Shown: piece after piece, positions 52,500 through 60,661 of the stretch
Layout of the letters: each line of letters begins with the position of its first letter
Position numbering within the stretch: position 1 is the stretch's first letter
Origin: a virus
Length of the DNA: 64,000 nt
IMG/VR virus record: IMGVR_UViG_3300027710_001279
Location: 1-64,000 of that record
Strand: one strand, 5' to 3'
Program-made: the position numbers and the translations under genes
Notes under the pieces: model-generated
Database searches by the model: none
What the model saw: only the letters and a program-made list of their open reading frames with translations
Told to the model about the DNA's origin: nothing

Positions 52500-53186
52500 A
52501 TGCCGCATTTAGTTTACCATGGGTTAGATCCCGTATGGTTACTGAAGTATATAGGGCATAAACATTGGAAATTAATAGAACATGTCCGTCCTATTAATAA
52601 AGATAACCAACGACTCTATGCAAGTTTTTTTGCAGCCAAGATAGATTTTTTAAACGGGCAACAATCAATTACTGAAAAAAGCACAATAGAGATTAGCAGT
52701 GAAGTTTTTAAATTTAATAATCTAATCTACAGATCATCACACACGGTTAATGATATCTGTGTAACATTAGACAGTATTTTTGTTAGAAAAGATAAAGTAG
52801 CAGGTCTAATTAAAGACGAACCTGCTTGGTCAAGTACTGATATTCCATATACAAAAGATACATTCTTAGAAGAACATAGTGAACTAAAAAGAAAATTAAT
52901 GAATGTTGACTTTGCTACAGCAAAAGAGTTGGTGTTTAATCCAGCAGTATTGTTTAACGGAGTTAAAATACTTTATTGTGCTAATTATCTAAGTCTAGCA
53001 TTGTTAAGCGAATGGATCACTTATCAAAGTTTACTTGACCCTATTAAAAAAATAGAAATATTTTGGTTTAAGAATATTAGTGTTGGGGATAAAGTATATG
53101 GAACTACTTCAAACAAAAATAACGTATTTGAAACAGTATTAATTTCAAATAATAGAGCAATGGGTTTCTGCAGAATTTACAGATGA
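52500..53186 (+). CDS. LnmK/Pnap_2097-like hotdog-fold biosynthetic protein
   Basis: A 228-residue protein from ATG 52500 (a TTG at 52476 would add 8 residues). The start MPHLVYHGLDPVWLLKYIGHKHWKLIEHV resembles the opening of the Pnap_2097/LnmK family (MPxLxxxGLSExWLLKxxGDxHW), whose known member LnmK is a bifunctional acyltransferase/decarboxylase on acyl-carrier-protein substrates. Later FKNISVGDKVYGTTSNKNNVFETVLISN gives hotdog-like strands. Next to a desaturase it points to acyl-chain chemistry. Exact reaction uncertain. Confidence 0.65.
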   Translation: MPHLVYHGLDPVWLLKYIGHKHWKLIEHVRPINKDNQRLYASFFAAKIDFLNGQQSITEKSTIEISSEVFKFNNLIYRSSHTVNDICVTLDSIFVRKDKVAGLIKDEPAWSSTDIPYTKDTFLEEHSELKRKLMNVDFATAKELVFNPAVLFNGVKILYCANYLSLALLSEWITYQSLLDPIKKIEIFWFKNISVGDKVYGTTSNKNNVFETVLISNNRAMGFCRIYR

Positions 53187-53584
53187 GTTGGCTGTTCTAA
53201 GTTTAGAGAGTCTATCAATACCAGCTCAGTAGTCTCTTTTTCCATTCCGCCAAATATTCTTTCATGTTGTTCTTGATCGATGTTTATATTGTTAGCATCA
53301 AAAACAAATCCATATTGGGTTAATGTTTGGAATTTATCATATAGATTCTTTAATAAAAGAAAATTATAGCTAGGATTAATCATTACAAAAATAACCACGC
53401 GATACAACACAAGATCTAAATGTGTTGTCCAACCATAGATTTTTCCTTGGTAGTTATCTGGAAATAAATTTAGTATATTAAAATCTGGATCATATTGTTT
53501 CATGACAGACGTAAAGTTGTCAGTATCATCGACATCAATTACCGGAAGCTGTGCATATAATTCAATAACGGAGTATGGTTTCAT
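53177..53584 (-). CDS. Tandem paralogue 3 of an unknown family, 135 residues
   Basis: MKPYSVIELYAQLPVIDVDDTDNFTSVMKQYDPDFNILNLFP ... KIYGWTTHLDLVLYRVVIFVMI ... Compared with the two genes upstream, it shares the order: N-terminal strand, an (A/S)V(M)KQ-x-x-P-D/N-x-x-F helix, a K/E-I-Y/H-G/A-W/L turn, then a strand pair and a C-terminal Asp/Leu-rich strand. Divergent copies of one small fold. No function known. Convergent with the LnmK-like gene (10-nt overlap). Confidence 0.6.
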   Translation of the reverse strand: MKPYSVIELYAQLPVIDVDDTDNFTSVMKQYDPDFNILNLFPDNYQGKIYGWTTHLDLVLYRVVIFVMINPSYNFLLLKNLYDKFQTLTQYGFVFDANNINIDQEQHERIFGGMEKETTELVLIDSLNLEQPTHL

Positions 53585-53586
53585 AA

Positions 53587-53961
53587 TTAATCAAATAAAT
53601 TTCTTATTTTAGAAAACTGGCGAACATGCAAAGTATCATGGGTTGAAAATTTATCTAAAATTTGTTCCCGAGTTAACAATATTTTTTCTACGGTAATTGC
53701 AGGAGTTAAACCAGTAACTGCGCTTAAAAATTCTGATAATATAAAATCTACAGAAGACGACTCTACAAAATAATAGTTTACCTTTGTTGATAACCCTTCA
53801 GTTGTTCTTATCCAGGCATATAAAATTTCTGCAAAATGTAACGGTGTAATAAATTCACCAAAATTAAAATTAGGATTTAACTGTTTCATAGCTTCGTGAT
53901 AAGACATACTCGAATGACTTTCGGGTAGTGTGCAGGTAGTTCTGATAACTGAAAAGTCCAT
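53587..53961 (-). CDS. Tandem paralogue 2 of an unknown family, 124 residues
   Basis: MDFSVIRTTCTLPESHSSMSYHEAMKQLNPNFNFGEF, then EILYAWIRTTEGLSTKVNYYFVESSSVDFILSEFL, then ILLTREQILDKFSTHDTLHVRQFSKI. The central YYFVESSSVDFI lines up with YYFVEDDDFIEV of copy 1. An ATAAATAC octamer precedes it within the end of copy 1. Function unknown. Confidence 0.62.
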   Translation of the reverse strand: MDFSVIRTTCTLPESHSSMSYHEAMKQLNPNFNFGEFITPLHFAEILYAWIRTTEGLSTKVNYYFVESSSVDFILSEFLSAVTGLTPAITVEKILLTREQILDKFSTHDTLHVRQFSKIRNLFD

Positions 53962-53973
53962 TTTAATTCCTTA

Positions 53974-54360
53974 TCAGGTATTTATCAAATTTTCAAATCT
54001 CTCAGGGCTTAGAATTTGCACCTCGTGATTTCCTTGACTAATAATATCCAACAGCTCTTGACCGGTAAAATTAAGATTATCAACTACAGTAAAAGGCATT
54101 TCTGTATGTTTAAAGACTGATAAATGTTTAACAATGTGATCTCTTACTTCTATAAAATCGTCATCTTCAACAAAATAGTAGCTTTCTACAAAAAAATGTT
54201 CACTAATATTCCTAATTAATCCGTGTATTTTATTATGTGCTATAAGATATCCAAATGTTTCTACAAATCCCCAATCTGGGACTACTGCGTTAACCGCTTC
54301 AGTATATGCCATTTTACGATACCGTTCCGGAATAGTAGTCGTGAATTTTAATACTTTCAT
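53974..54360 (-). CDS. Tandem paralogue 1 of an unknown family, 128 residues
   Basis: MKVLKFTTTIPERYRKMAYTEAVNAVVPDWGFVETFGYLIAHNKIHGLIRNISEHFFVESYYFVEDDDFIEVRDHIVKHL, then FTGQELLDIISQGNHEVQIL, here described as three blocks: an N-terminal strand-helix, the central YYFVEDDD strand, and a C-terminal helix-strand. The same three blocks recur in the two following genes. Overlaps the desaturase by 4 nt. Confidence 0.62.
   Translation of the reverse strand: MKVLKFTTTIPERYRKMAYTEAVNAVVPDWGFVETFGYLIAHNKIHGLIRNISEHFFVESYYFVEDDDFIEVRDHIVKHLSVFKHTEMPFTVVDNLNFTGQELLDIISQGNHEVQILSPERFENLINT
53978..53985 (-). promoter_or_regulatory. Late-type octamer ATAAATAC inside paralogue 1
   Basis: Minus-strand ATAAATAC, about 16 nt before the ATG at 53961, followed by AAGGAATT as ribosome-binding site. 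Confidence 0.5.
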
Positions 54361-55187
54361 GCCTTCAACCTATTTTTGGAATCGCCGTCTTTGTAAATAT
54401 TAATTATAAATCCAGCTGGATCAAATTCCCACCATTTTCCACTAGCACCTGTACCAAAATGGCTTGCGCCAGGGCGGCCGTGGTGATTATTATGCCAGCA
54501 CTCGCCTAGCACCAACGGAAATAAAATAGGAACATTTAAACTCTTATCATTAGTCTTAAAATTTTGATACCCTAAGCCTTTCATATGAAATAAGCTATTG
54601 GTAATATTATATGTAATTAATGTAATCATTGCAGGCATCATACTAAAAAATAAGAATAACTTTGGGCTAATTAAAAATAACACAAAATTAAATGCTAGAT
54701 AAAGTTTCACATAGTGTGTATGCACAAATACTATTTCTTTGTCTCTAATTAAATCAATGGCATATTTAGGATTAATTTTTTCGCCGTCGAGTTTATACAT
54801 CCACAATATAAAACTATGCCAGAAACCGTGAATAGGACTATGCGGATCATTAGGAGTATCAGGATGTCTGTGATGGTATCCTCGATGCACAGCAGTCCAT
54901 AAAATAGGACTTCCCTGGCCTGCCATAGCACCTGTCCATAGTAATAATCGATGTTTCCATTTTGATTCTAACACAAAACTCTTATGACAGAAATATCTAT
55001 GATAGCCGGCTGTAATTCCTAATACATTAAAAATAAAATATCCTGTTAAGAAATAAAACAAATTTGCTAATTCAAAATTAGCAAAAAATGAATATGTAGC
55101 ATAGATACCTATTAAAATCATAGGAGTGATAGCCCCTAGCAAAACTGGTACTTCTAATAAATTTTTCCAAATAGGTCTAAACATTTT
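54357..55187 (-). CDS. Fatty-acid desaturase
   Basis: A 276-residue membrane desaturase: GYHRYFCHKSF (box I), VHRGYHHRHPDTPNDPHSP (box II, one residue longer than the usual HxxHH) and CWHNNHHGRPG (box III). The N-terminus from 55187 begins MFRPIWKNLLEVPVLL; a longer form from 55220 is possible but overlaps the upstream gene more. Part of a minus-strand run with GNAT-like and oxygenase genes. Confidence 0.87.
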   Translation of the reverse strand, partial: KMFRPIWKNLLEVPVLLGAITPMILIGIYATYSFFANFELANLFYFLTGYFIFNVLGITAGYHRYFCHKSFVLESKWKHRLLLWTGAMAGQGSPILWTAVHRGYHHRHPDTPNDPHSPIHGFWHSFILWMYKLDGEKINPKYAIDLIRDKEIVFVHTHYVKLYLAFNFVLFLISPKLFLFFSMMPAMITLITYNITNSLFHMKGLGYQNFKTNDKSLNVPILFPLVLGECWHNNHHGRPGASHFGTGASGKWWEFDPAGFIINIYKDGDSKNRLKA

Positions 55188-55788
55188 GTATTCTCGTGCC
55201 TGTTCTAACAATGTAATCATCCTGTAATGGTCTTCTACCCATCATTCCCCACACCCAGTCTACCTCAGGTTTTGTTCCTGCAGGAATTGTAACTGTAGTT
55301 TCATATGTATAACTGTTATTTATTTCAGGTATCATACGTTGATAAAACGCATCAAACTTGCTCCAGCGACCTGGTTTAATTAGACTATGCCATGCCCTAA
55401 GGCCACGTAATTCGCATTCTCTAAACATAAATTCCCATAAAGGTTTCATATATCGTCTTAGAGCATTTTTGCTAGGATCAGATTTAAGATAAACAATGAC
55501 CCAATCTTTGTTGTATGGAGAAGGTAAATCGCATCTCCATCCTACCATAGCCATCATTGTGTCATTTTCAAATAGACCATACAGGTAGTGATAGTCATCT
55601 CCGTTAAGATAGTATCTCTTCATCCCTAATATCCAAATTTTCCAAAACTCGTCTATTTGTTCTAAAGATTCATCAACATGGCTGTTCGGCCTTTGCTTTG
55701 CTCTTTCTGCTTCAGCAAGATGACATTTCCAAAACAATTTTTCTATTTGGTCTAGGTGTGATAAATCTAGTCTAATGATTTCGGCCAT
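55177..55788 (-). CDS. GNAT-like protein, 203 residues
   Basis: IRLDLSHLDQIEKLFWKC (N-terminal helix region), DYHYLYGLFENDTMMAMVGWRCDLP (central strands), WVIVYLKSDPSKNALRRYMKPLWEFMFRECELRGLRAWHSLI (cofactor-side helix and final strands) follow GNAT order. The classical QxxGxG loop is not obvious. Compare the gene at 48032. It may N- or O-acylate a product of the neighbouring enzymes. Overlaps both neighbours. Confidence 0.55.
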   Translation of the reverse strand: MAEIIRLDLSHLDQIEKLFWKCHLAEAERAKQRPNSHVDESLEQIDEFWKIWILGMKRYYLNGDDYHYLYGLFENDTMMAMVGWRCDLPSPYNKDWVIVYLKSDPSKNALRRYMKPLWEFMFRECELRGLRAWHSLIKPGRWSKFDAFYQRMIPEINNSYTYETTVTIPAGTKPEVDWVWGMMGRRPLQDDYIVRTGTRIQNV

Positions 55789-56312
55789 TCTTTAAATACC
55801 TCAGATTCGCCTGTAAATAAAATATCTTGACATGCTACTTTTGGATCACCTTGGCTAACACAAATTAGTTCTTCAAGCAAGATAAATTTAAGCTCACCAG
55901 TATTTAAATAATTTCTAACATTGATCAGAGTATTCCTGGAATTGTGCTCTCGAGAAATAAAAATTGTTTTGGGATTTAAATTTTTATTAAGCCAATGTAT
56001 TTGGCTTTCTACCATTTCTTTAAATAGTGGGTCTATTTCTTTAGATATGTGATCTTGCCTATTTAATTTCCATGTACGGTTGAGTATTCTATAACAATCT
56101 TTAGGCCAACTTGTTCGTCTAAAAATTGTGCTAAAAAGATAGGGTTTGTTATTTTTATAACCTATTGAAAAGGCTGTTTGATCTTGATAGTTAAAATTCT
56201 CAACTTTATAATTTTCTATTATCTTTCCAGAATACATACCAATTAATTTTTTTCTAGATATATCGAATAACGATAAGAGGTCTGTATCAGTATGATCAAA
56301 TGTAACAATCAT
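55767..56312 (-). CDS. Unknown protein, 181 residues, acetyltransferase-like
   Basis: IGMYSGKIIENYKVENFNYQDQTAFSIGYKNNKPYLFSTIFRRTSWPKDCYRILNRTWK shows strand-rich halves; later NPKTIFISREHNSRNTLINVRNYLN resembles the penultimate strand and helix of GNAT-like proteins, but no cofactor loop is seen. The name is tentative. Overlaps its neighbours by 22 and 4 nt, so it is part of the same unit. Confidence 0.45.
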   Translation of the reverse strand: MIVTFDHTDTDLLSLFDISRKKLIGMYSGKIIENYKVENFNYQDQTAFSIGYKNNKPYLFSTIFRRTSWPKDCYRILNRTWKLNRQDHISKEIDPLFKEMVESQIHWLNKNLNPKTIFISREHNSRNTLINVRNYLNTGELKFILLEELICVSQGDPKVACQDILFTGESEVFKEWPKSLD

Positions 56313-56920
56313 GGTTCTATTAAGTTTTGAGCAGAGAGCCTCTCAAACATTTCTTCTTTAGAAATAGGGCGAACCGCTGATTTGCCAGTGTCTGCTAAGA
56401 TAATGGTTTTAAATATTCTCACACTTATACAAAATCGCCAATTATTGCTTTTGCTCATCATCCTATGGGGTCCATCAATATTAACAAAACAAGGTTTAGA
56501 AAGTTCAACAGACTCTACTAATTCAACCTCTTCTTCAGTCCAGGTCACACCCCCTCGGGTATTAAATGTTTGATACCATACTCCTTCTTTTTTAGACTTA
56601 AACCATTGCATATAGGTATCTTTCCAATTAATAAACCAGTTTAATCCCCAGGTGTCTTGTAATGGTAAAACTCCGTCTAAGTGTATTGGTCCACTGCTAT
56701 GAGGCCTGAGTTTAAACCAATTTGCTCTAATAACTTCATTTTTACCTAAAAGGTGGTTGTCAGTAAAAAAAGAATTAAAGTAAGGAGGTATCTCAATATC
56801 ATTTAATTGTCGAAACGGATGTTTGTATTCTTTAACAGCATTGTAGCTTACATCAAAGAATGAGCTAGGCAATCCTTCAAAATTGTAAGGGTCAGTTTTT
56901 AAATAATAAAAGTTTTTCAT
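56309..56920 (-). CDS. Fe(II)/2-oxoglutarate oxygenase-like protein
   Basis: A 203-residue protein. GPIHLDGVLPLQDTWGLNWFINW has the HxD pair, and IDGPHRMMSKSNNWRFCISVRIF the distal His and Arg. The same block order (HxDGxL...WGxNWxxxW ... xxPHRxxxxxxxWxxxVR) appears in the next gene (56917), so these two are close paralogues. Substrate unknown. Confidence 0.68.
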   Translation of the reverse strand: MKNFYYLKTDPYNFEGLPSSFFDVSYNAVKEYKHPFRQLNDIEIPPYFNSFFTDNHLLGKNEVIRANWFKLRPHSSGPIHLDGVLPLQDTWGLNWFINWKDTYMQWFKSKKEGVWYQTFNTRGGVTWTEEEVELVESVELSKPCFVNIDGPHRMMSKSNNWRFCISVRIFKTIILADTGKSAVRPISKEEMFERLSAQNLIEP

Positions 56921-57459
56921 TCGATGATATATTCTTTAAAAGTTTTTAATGCAACATCCCAATTAGTAGGGACAACTGGTCTCACAGTTAAACACCATCT
57001 ATCAGAGTCTGAAAAGTTTTCTACTCTATGCGGAACTCCTGTTTTAATAATTACAGGTTTAGTTATTTTAACAGACTCTAATAATGTTACATCATCGTCA
57101 TCCCAAAACAAGTAAGGAGTTTTAGCATTAGTCTTTTTAAAATTTTCTAATTTAAGTTTAGGACTATTTGGTTTCCACCAACTCATTAAATGATCATTCC
57201 CCCATACCCAATTCACGCCCCATTGCTGATGAGTTAAGAATCCGTCAACATGAATAGAACATTTATTATGAGGGGGCGTTCTAAATATCATTGCTTTAAT
57301 GTTTAAACCTAAATCGTTAAAAAATTTTATTAAATCAGGATTTAAAGATTTTTCAACATCAATTTTAAGAGTTATATGAGAATTTCCAGTATCTTTAGGA
57401 AACTGAAAATCACTTCTTAAGGGAGAAACTGATAAGTTGAGCTCTTTGTAATTATACAT
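56917..57459 (-). CDS. Fe(II)/2-oxoglutarate oxygenase-like protein
   Basis: A 180-residue protein from ATG 57459 (1 nt after the upstream stop; a longer form from 57480 is possible). CSIHVDGFLTHQQWGVNWVWG holds HxD, and KTGVPHRVENFSDSDRWCLTVRP the distal His and Arg. Paralogue of 56309. Overlaps it by 4 nt. Confidence 0.68.
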   Translation of the reverse strand: MYNYKELNLSVSPLRSDFQFPKDTGNSHITLKIDVEKSLNPDLIKFFNDLGLNIKAMIFRTPPHNKCSIHVDGFLTHQQWGVNWVWGNDHLMSWWKPNSPKLKLENFKKTNAKTPYLFWDDDDVTLLESVKITKPVIIKTGVPHRVENFSDSDRWCLTVRPVVPTNWDVALKTFKEYIIE

Positions 57460-57460
57460 A

Positions 57461-58171
57461 TTAATAAACAGGTTGATCAATGCCTAGCTGTTTTCTAAAC
57501 TCGTCAGTAAAAATACCATCAACCCTTAAGGTATATTGTAATTTGTTAGCTCTATCAACACCGTGTACATCAAGATCATTAAAAAATGCTGAACTAGAGT
57601 TAACTGGTATTTTTAATGCTGCGCTTTCATCATAGATATAAAATCGTTTTTCCTTAGTAGGATTAAACCATATAAACTCGTTAGAATGTTCTTTGTATTC
57701 AAAGTTGTCTCTGTGTGGATACATGTCACAGTCGTTTTCTGTTAACCAAAATAATACTCTTCCAATTTCTTTAAAAGGTAATTTTTCTAGCCAGAGTTGA
57801 AGTCCTGGGAAAAAGTTGCTGTTGTCATGCCATTTGGTCTTACTAGCATACTTTTTATTTTCAAAAGCGTTCCAAGAGTTATCAACCATATCTCTTATAT
57901 AAACTACACTACTTCCACAATACCATCCAGTTTTTAATTTAAGATACAGTGGGCCTGCTTCCCTAGGTAAGGAGATAAACTTTTTAAATATTTCATTCTT
58001 TTCCTGGGGATCTAAGTATCTATCTAGGTGATTCTTTGCAGATGGCAAAACTGCTGTTAGTATTTTACTCTGAGCAATACCTGCACAAATTTCGTCGTGC
58101 AGATCTTCTAGACCAGCAATGTCTAGATAAGAATCGCAGTTAATATAAGGACTATTAACTATTCCTTTCAT
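57461..58171 (-). CDS. Fe(II)/2-oxoglutarate oxygenase-like protein
   Basis: A 236-residue protein with MYPHRDNFEYKEHSNEFIWFNP (HxD) and NDLDVHGVDRANKLQYTLRVDGIFTDEFRKQLG (distal His and Arg). It shares the opening (NCDSYLDIAGLEDLHDEICAGIAQSK), the FKEIGRVLFW motif and this whole ending with its neighbour at 58155 (LHREISIGIAKTK ... FKSIGRILFF ... RYTLRIDGTFTDELQEELG), a recent duplication. Confidence 0.7.
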   Translation of the reverse strand: MKGIVNSPYINCDSYLDIAGLEDLHDEICAGIAQSKILTAVLPSAKNHLDRYLDPQEKNEIFKKFISLPREAGPLYLKLKTGWYCGSSVVYIRDMVDNSWNAFENKKYASKTKWHDNSNFFPGLQLWLEKLPFKEIGRVLFWLTENDCDMYPHRDNFEYKEHSNEFIWFNPTKEKRFYIYDESAALKIPVNSSSAFFNDLDVHGVDRANKLQYTLRVDGIFTDEFRKQLGIDQPVY

Positions 58172-59036
58172 AATTCCAATTCCAAGTGTATCCGTCTACT
58201 AGACCTAATTCTTCTTGAAGCTCATCAGTAAACGTGCCGTCAATACGTAGTGTATATCTAAAATTAGGCTCAGGATCTACTCCGTGGTAGTCTCTGTTGT
58301 TAAAGAAATAACTTCTTGCGCCCTGTTCTAGATAAACTTTTTCTTTGGTAATTTCGTCATAGACAAAGCTAGGGCGCCAGCCTGGAGTAAAGAAAAGATT
58401 GATGTTGTGATCTTTGTGTTCTGCTACTACTCCATCTCGATGCACAATAACACCAGCATTAGGATATGTAGTAAAAAATAAAATTCTACCAATGCTCTTA
58501 AAAGGGAGAGCATTGATGTATTCGATTAATTTAGGAAACAGTTTTGCATCTTCTGTCCAGAGAGACTTTTGGTCTGTAGCTTTGTCAAAGAACCCAGCTT
58601 CTTTAATGTAAACTGTAAAGAACCAAGGAATCAAAGATCCGGCTGAAAAGTAAAAATACTTATAAACTGATTTGAATCGATCTTCGGGTTTTGAAGTTTC
58701 TAATATTTGTTTAATAGACTCTTTGTGGAAACCGTCCGGATCATATTTTTCTAGCTCTCGCAACATTTCACTCCACCCATCTTTCATTCCGTATTTTTCT
58801 CTTATCTCAGGAGGATGTCCTCCAGTAGCAGTTCCCATTCTGTAATTCTTAGTCTTGGCAATCCCTATCGATATTTCTCTATGAAGTTCTAAATCCATAG
58901 AATGATCTAAGTATTTGTCCATGTTAAGCATAGGATGCCGATCTTTGCCAACACCTTTGATACCATGTTCTTGGTGGTGAAAAGTTTGCCAGTTTCTCCC
59001 CTGGTGTGGGAAATACACATATTCTTGATCTTTCAT
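58155..59036 (-). CDS. Fe(II)/2-oxoglutarate oxygenase-like protein
   Basis: A 293-residue protein: VIVHRDGVVAEHKDHNINLFFTPGWRPSFVYDE carries HxD, and NRDYHGVDPEPNFRYTLRIDG the distal His and Arg. Longer N-terminal part than its paralogue at 57461, with a Gly/His-rich FPHQGRNWQTFHHQEHGIKG start. Overlaps the paralogue by 17 nt. Confidence 0.7.
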   Translation of the reverse strand: MKDQEYVYFPHQGRNWQTFHHQEHGIKGVGKDRHPMLNMDKYLDHSMDLELHREISIGIAKTKNYRMGTATGGHPPEIREKYGMKDGWSEMLRELEKYDPDGFHKESIKQILETSKPEDRFKSVYKYFYFSAGSLIPWFFTVYIKEAGFFDKATDQKSLWTEDAKLFPKLIEYINALPFKSIGRILFFTTYPNAGVIVHRDGVVAEHKDHNINLFFTPGWRPSFVYDEITKEKVYLEQGARSYFFNNRDYHGVDPEPNFRYTLRIDGTFTDELQEELGLVDGYTWNWNYERNS

Positions 59037-59045
59037 TGTTAACCT

Positions 59046-59915
59046 TTATTCAGCTTTTAAAATTTCTAGCCCGGAAAATACATCACCGTCAATCAGCATT
59101 TGAAACGGATGTTTACCCCAAAATTCATTTGATACCCAGCATTGATTATTTTCATCATAATCAAACCAAGGACTAAATCCCAGAACAAAATGTACCCTGT
59201 CAATTGGGGCAGGGTTAGTTAATAACACCCTATGAGCAATATTGGTATCCCAAGTATATACTTTGCCTAATTCTAGGTGGTAAACATCATTACCTTCCAT
59301 TTCAAACATATATTCTGGAGATGTTGTAATAGGGATGTTAATTCTAATATTTTGACAAATAATTTCGTCCCTGTGCCAATTTAATTCTGCTAAACTTGAA
59401 TCAGGAACATGATTTTTTAAAACGCCCAATCTACTACGAATCATAGTTCTCTTTACTTTACTATCTAAAAACTCTTTTATATATCCGTAATTTGCCAATG
59501 TAGTTCTTTTTGTAAATCCATATGAGTCAAAATACGTGTCTTTTAACTGATTGTAATTTGATGTTTGATTCCAAAAGAATTGATCTCTTGCATTTTTAGG
59601 AGCTCCTAAAGTACTCTCATCTGGATCTATGCCATCCTTATGTCTAGGATTGCAAACAAAACTTAACCCTCCGTAGATTTCACTAGGTCCTTTTACACTG
59701 TTCCATCCTCTAAATTTTAATTGGTCTAATACTTCGAGAGTATCTTTTCTAAGACGAACAAAATCAGTATCGTGCAATTTCATTTCAACCTTGCGCCACT
59801 TAACCTGATTTTTTATTTCTTCCCATTTTTGATAGGATCCAGTTTTACGAAAAATATATTTTTCGGTTTGGATATCCTCTGGAATTTCGTCTCGGTGTAT
59901 TGTAAATTTAGGCAT
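59046..59915 (-). CDS. AspH-like Fe(II)/2-oxoglutarate oxygenase
   Basis: A 289-residue protein from ATG 59915, chosen because an ATAAATAT octamer ends 4 nt before it; the longer frame from 59960 would span the promoter. ELNWHRDEIICQNIRINIPI (HxD), VYTWDTNIAHRVLLTNPAPIDRVHFVLGF (distal His and Arg) follow the aspartyl/asparaginyl beta-hydroxylase layout. Substrate unknown. Confidence 0.7.
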   Translation of the reverse strand: MPKFTIHRDEIPEDIQTEKYIFRKTGSYQKWEEIKNQVKWRKVEMKLHDTDFVRLRKDTLEVLDQLKFRGWNSVKGPSEIYGGLSFVCNPRHKDGIDPDESTLGAPKNARDQFFWNQTSNYNQLKDTYFDSYGFTKRTTLANYGYIKEFLDSKVKRTMIRSRLGVLKNHVPDSSLAELNWHRDEIICQNIRINIPITTSPEYMFEMEGNDVYHLELGKVYTWDTNIAHRVLLTNPAPIDRVHFVLGFSPWFDYDENNQCWVSNEFWGKHPFQMLIDGDVFSGLEILKAE

Positions 59916-59919
59916 ATCG

Positions 59920-59927
59920 ATATTTAT
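59920..59927 (-). promoter_or_regulatory. Late-type octamer ATAAATAT, leaderless start
   Basis: Minus-strand ATAAATAT, 4 nt before ATG 59915; it pairs with the plus-strand copy at 59947 as a divergent promoter pair. Confidence 0.65.
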
Positions 59928-59946
59928 TTGCCTATACCACGGCCTC

Positions 59947-59954
59947 ATAAATAT
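59947..59954 (+). promoter_or_regulatory. Late-type octamer ATAAATAT, leaderless start
   Basis: Plus-strand ATAAATAT, 4 nt before ATG 59959, with no Shine-Dalgarno possible. Confidence 0.65.
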
Positions 59955-59958
59955 TGAC

Positions 59959-60660
59959 ATGGCCTACCCTATATTCAACGAACCCACACACATGCTCTTT
60001 AATCAATCAGTCGATGCAGACTGGGCATTAAAAGAATGCCGATGGATTATTGATAATCTTACTCCCAGTGACTACGCAAACGCTAGTGGCAAGTTTTTTA
60101 AAAATTACGTACAATGGTCATTCCATAAAACCAGCGAACAACCTTTGATTAAAAAATTTACTGAGATATTAGAAAATAGCAAAGAAGATTTCCGTAAGGT
60201 ATATAATAGAAATTTAGATTTTGAATTTGTCTATCTTGCCTATGTTAAGGATATTGCAGAAGAATGTTCAATTTGGCATAGAGATTACTTTTTAATCAAC
60301 GGTCAAGCACATTTAAGTGTGTTAGGGAACGGAGACCTGTTATGTTACGACTATGAAAATAATCTACACAACATTAAAGTTCCAAATGGAACTTGCTGGT
60401 TTGTTAACGGTAGTAACTTTAATCATAAGATCAATACAGGTGTAGGCGAAAGATTTGAAATATGTGCTCCTATAAGTCCCCGCAAAGAAATTGTAGAGCC
60501 AAGGATGTTAGGAGTTAACCCTAACGATCCTTTGAAATTAGTAAACAGCAGTATACCTGCCTATGTAGAAGGACAGCGTAGATTAAAAGAACAAACGTTG
60601 GCTAATGTAAAAAAGGGGAAGGATACCCACGGCGGAGTTGTTGCAGACTTTAGCACATAA
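59959..60660 (+). CDS. Fe(II)/2-oxoglutarate oxygenase-like protein
   Basis: A 233-residue protein: CSIWHRDYFLINGQAHLSVLGNGDLL (HxD), GTCWFVNGSNFNHKINTGVGERFEICAPI (distal His and Arg), then a Pro/Arg-rich tail PRKEIVEPRMLGVNPND. Similar single-domain oxygenases are frequent in T4-like cyanophages. Divergent from the AspH-like gene, sharing the promoter region. Confidence 0.68.
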   Translation: MAYPIFNEPTHMLFNQSVDADWALKECRWIIDNLTPSDYANASGKFFKNYVQWSFHKTSEQPLIKKFTEILENSKEDFRKVYNRNLDFEFVYLAYVKDIAEECSIWHRDYFLINGQAHLSVLGNGDLLCYDYENNLHNIKVPNGTCWFVNGSNFNHKINTGVGERFEICAPISPRKEIVEPRMLGVNPNDPLKLVNSSIPAYVEGQRRLKEQTLANVKKGKDTHGGVVADFST

Positions 60661-60661
60661 T

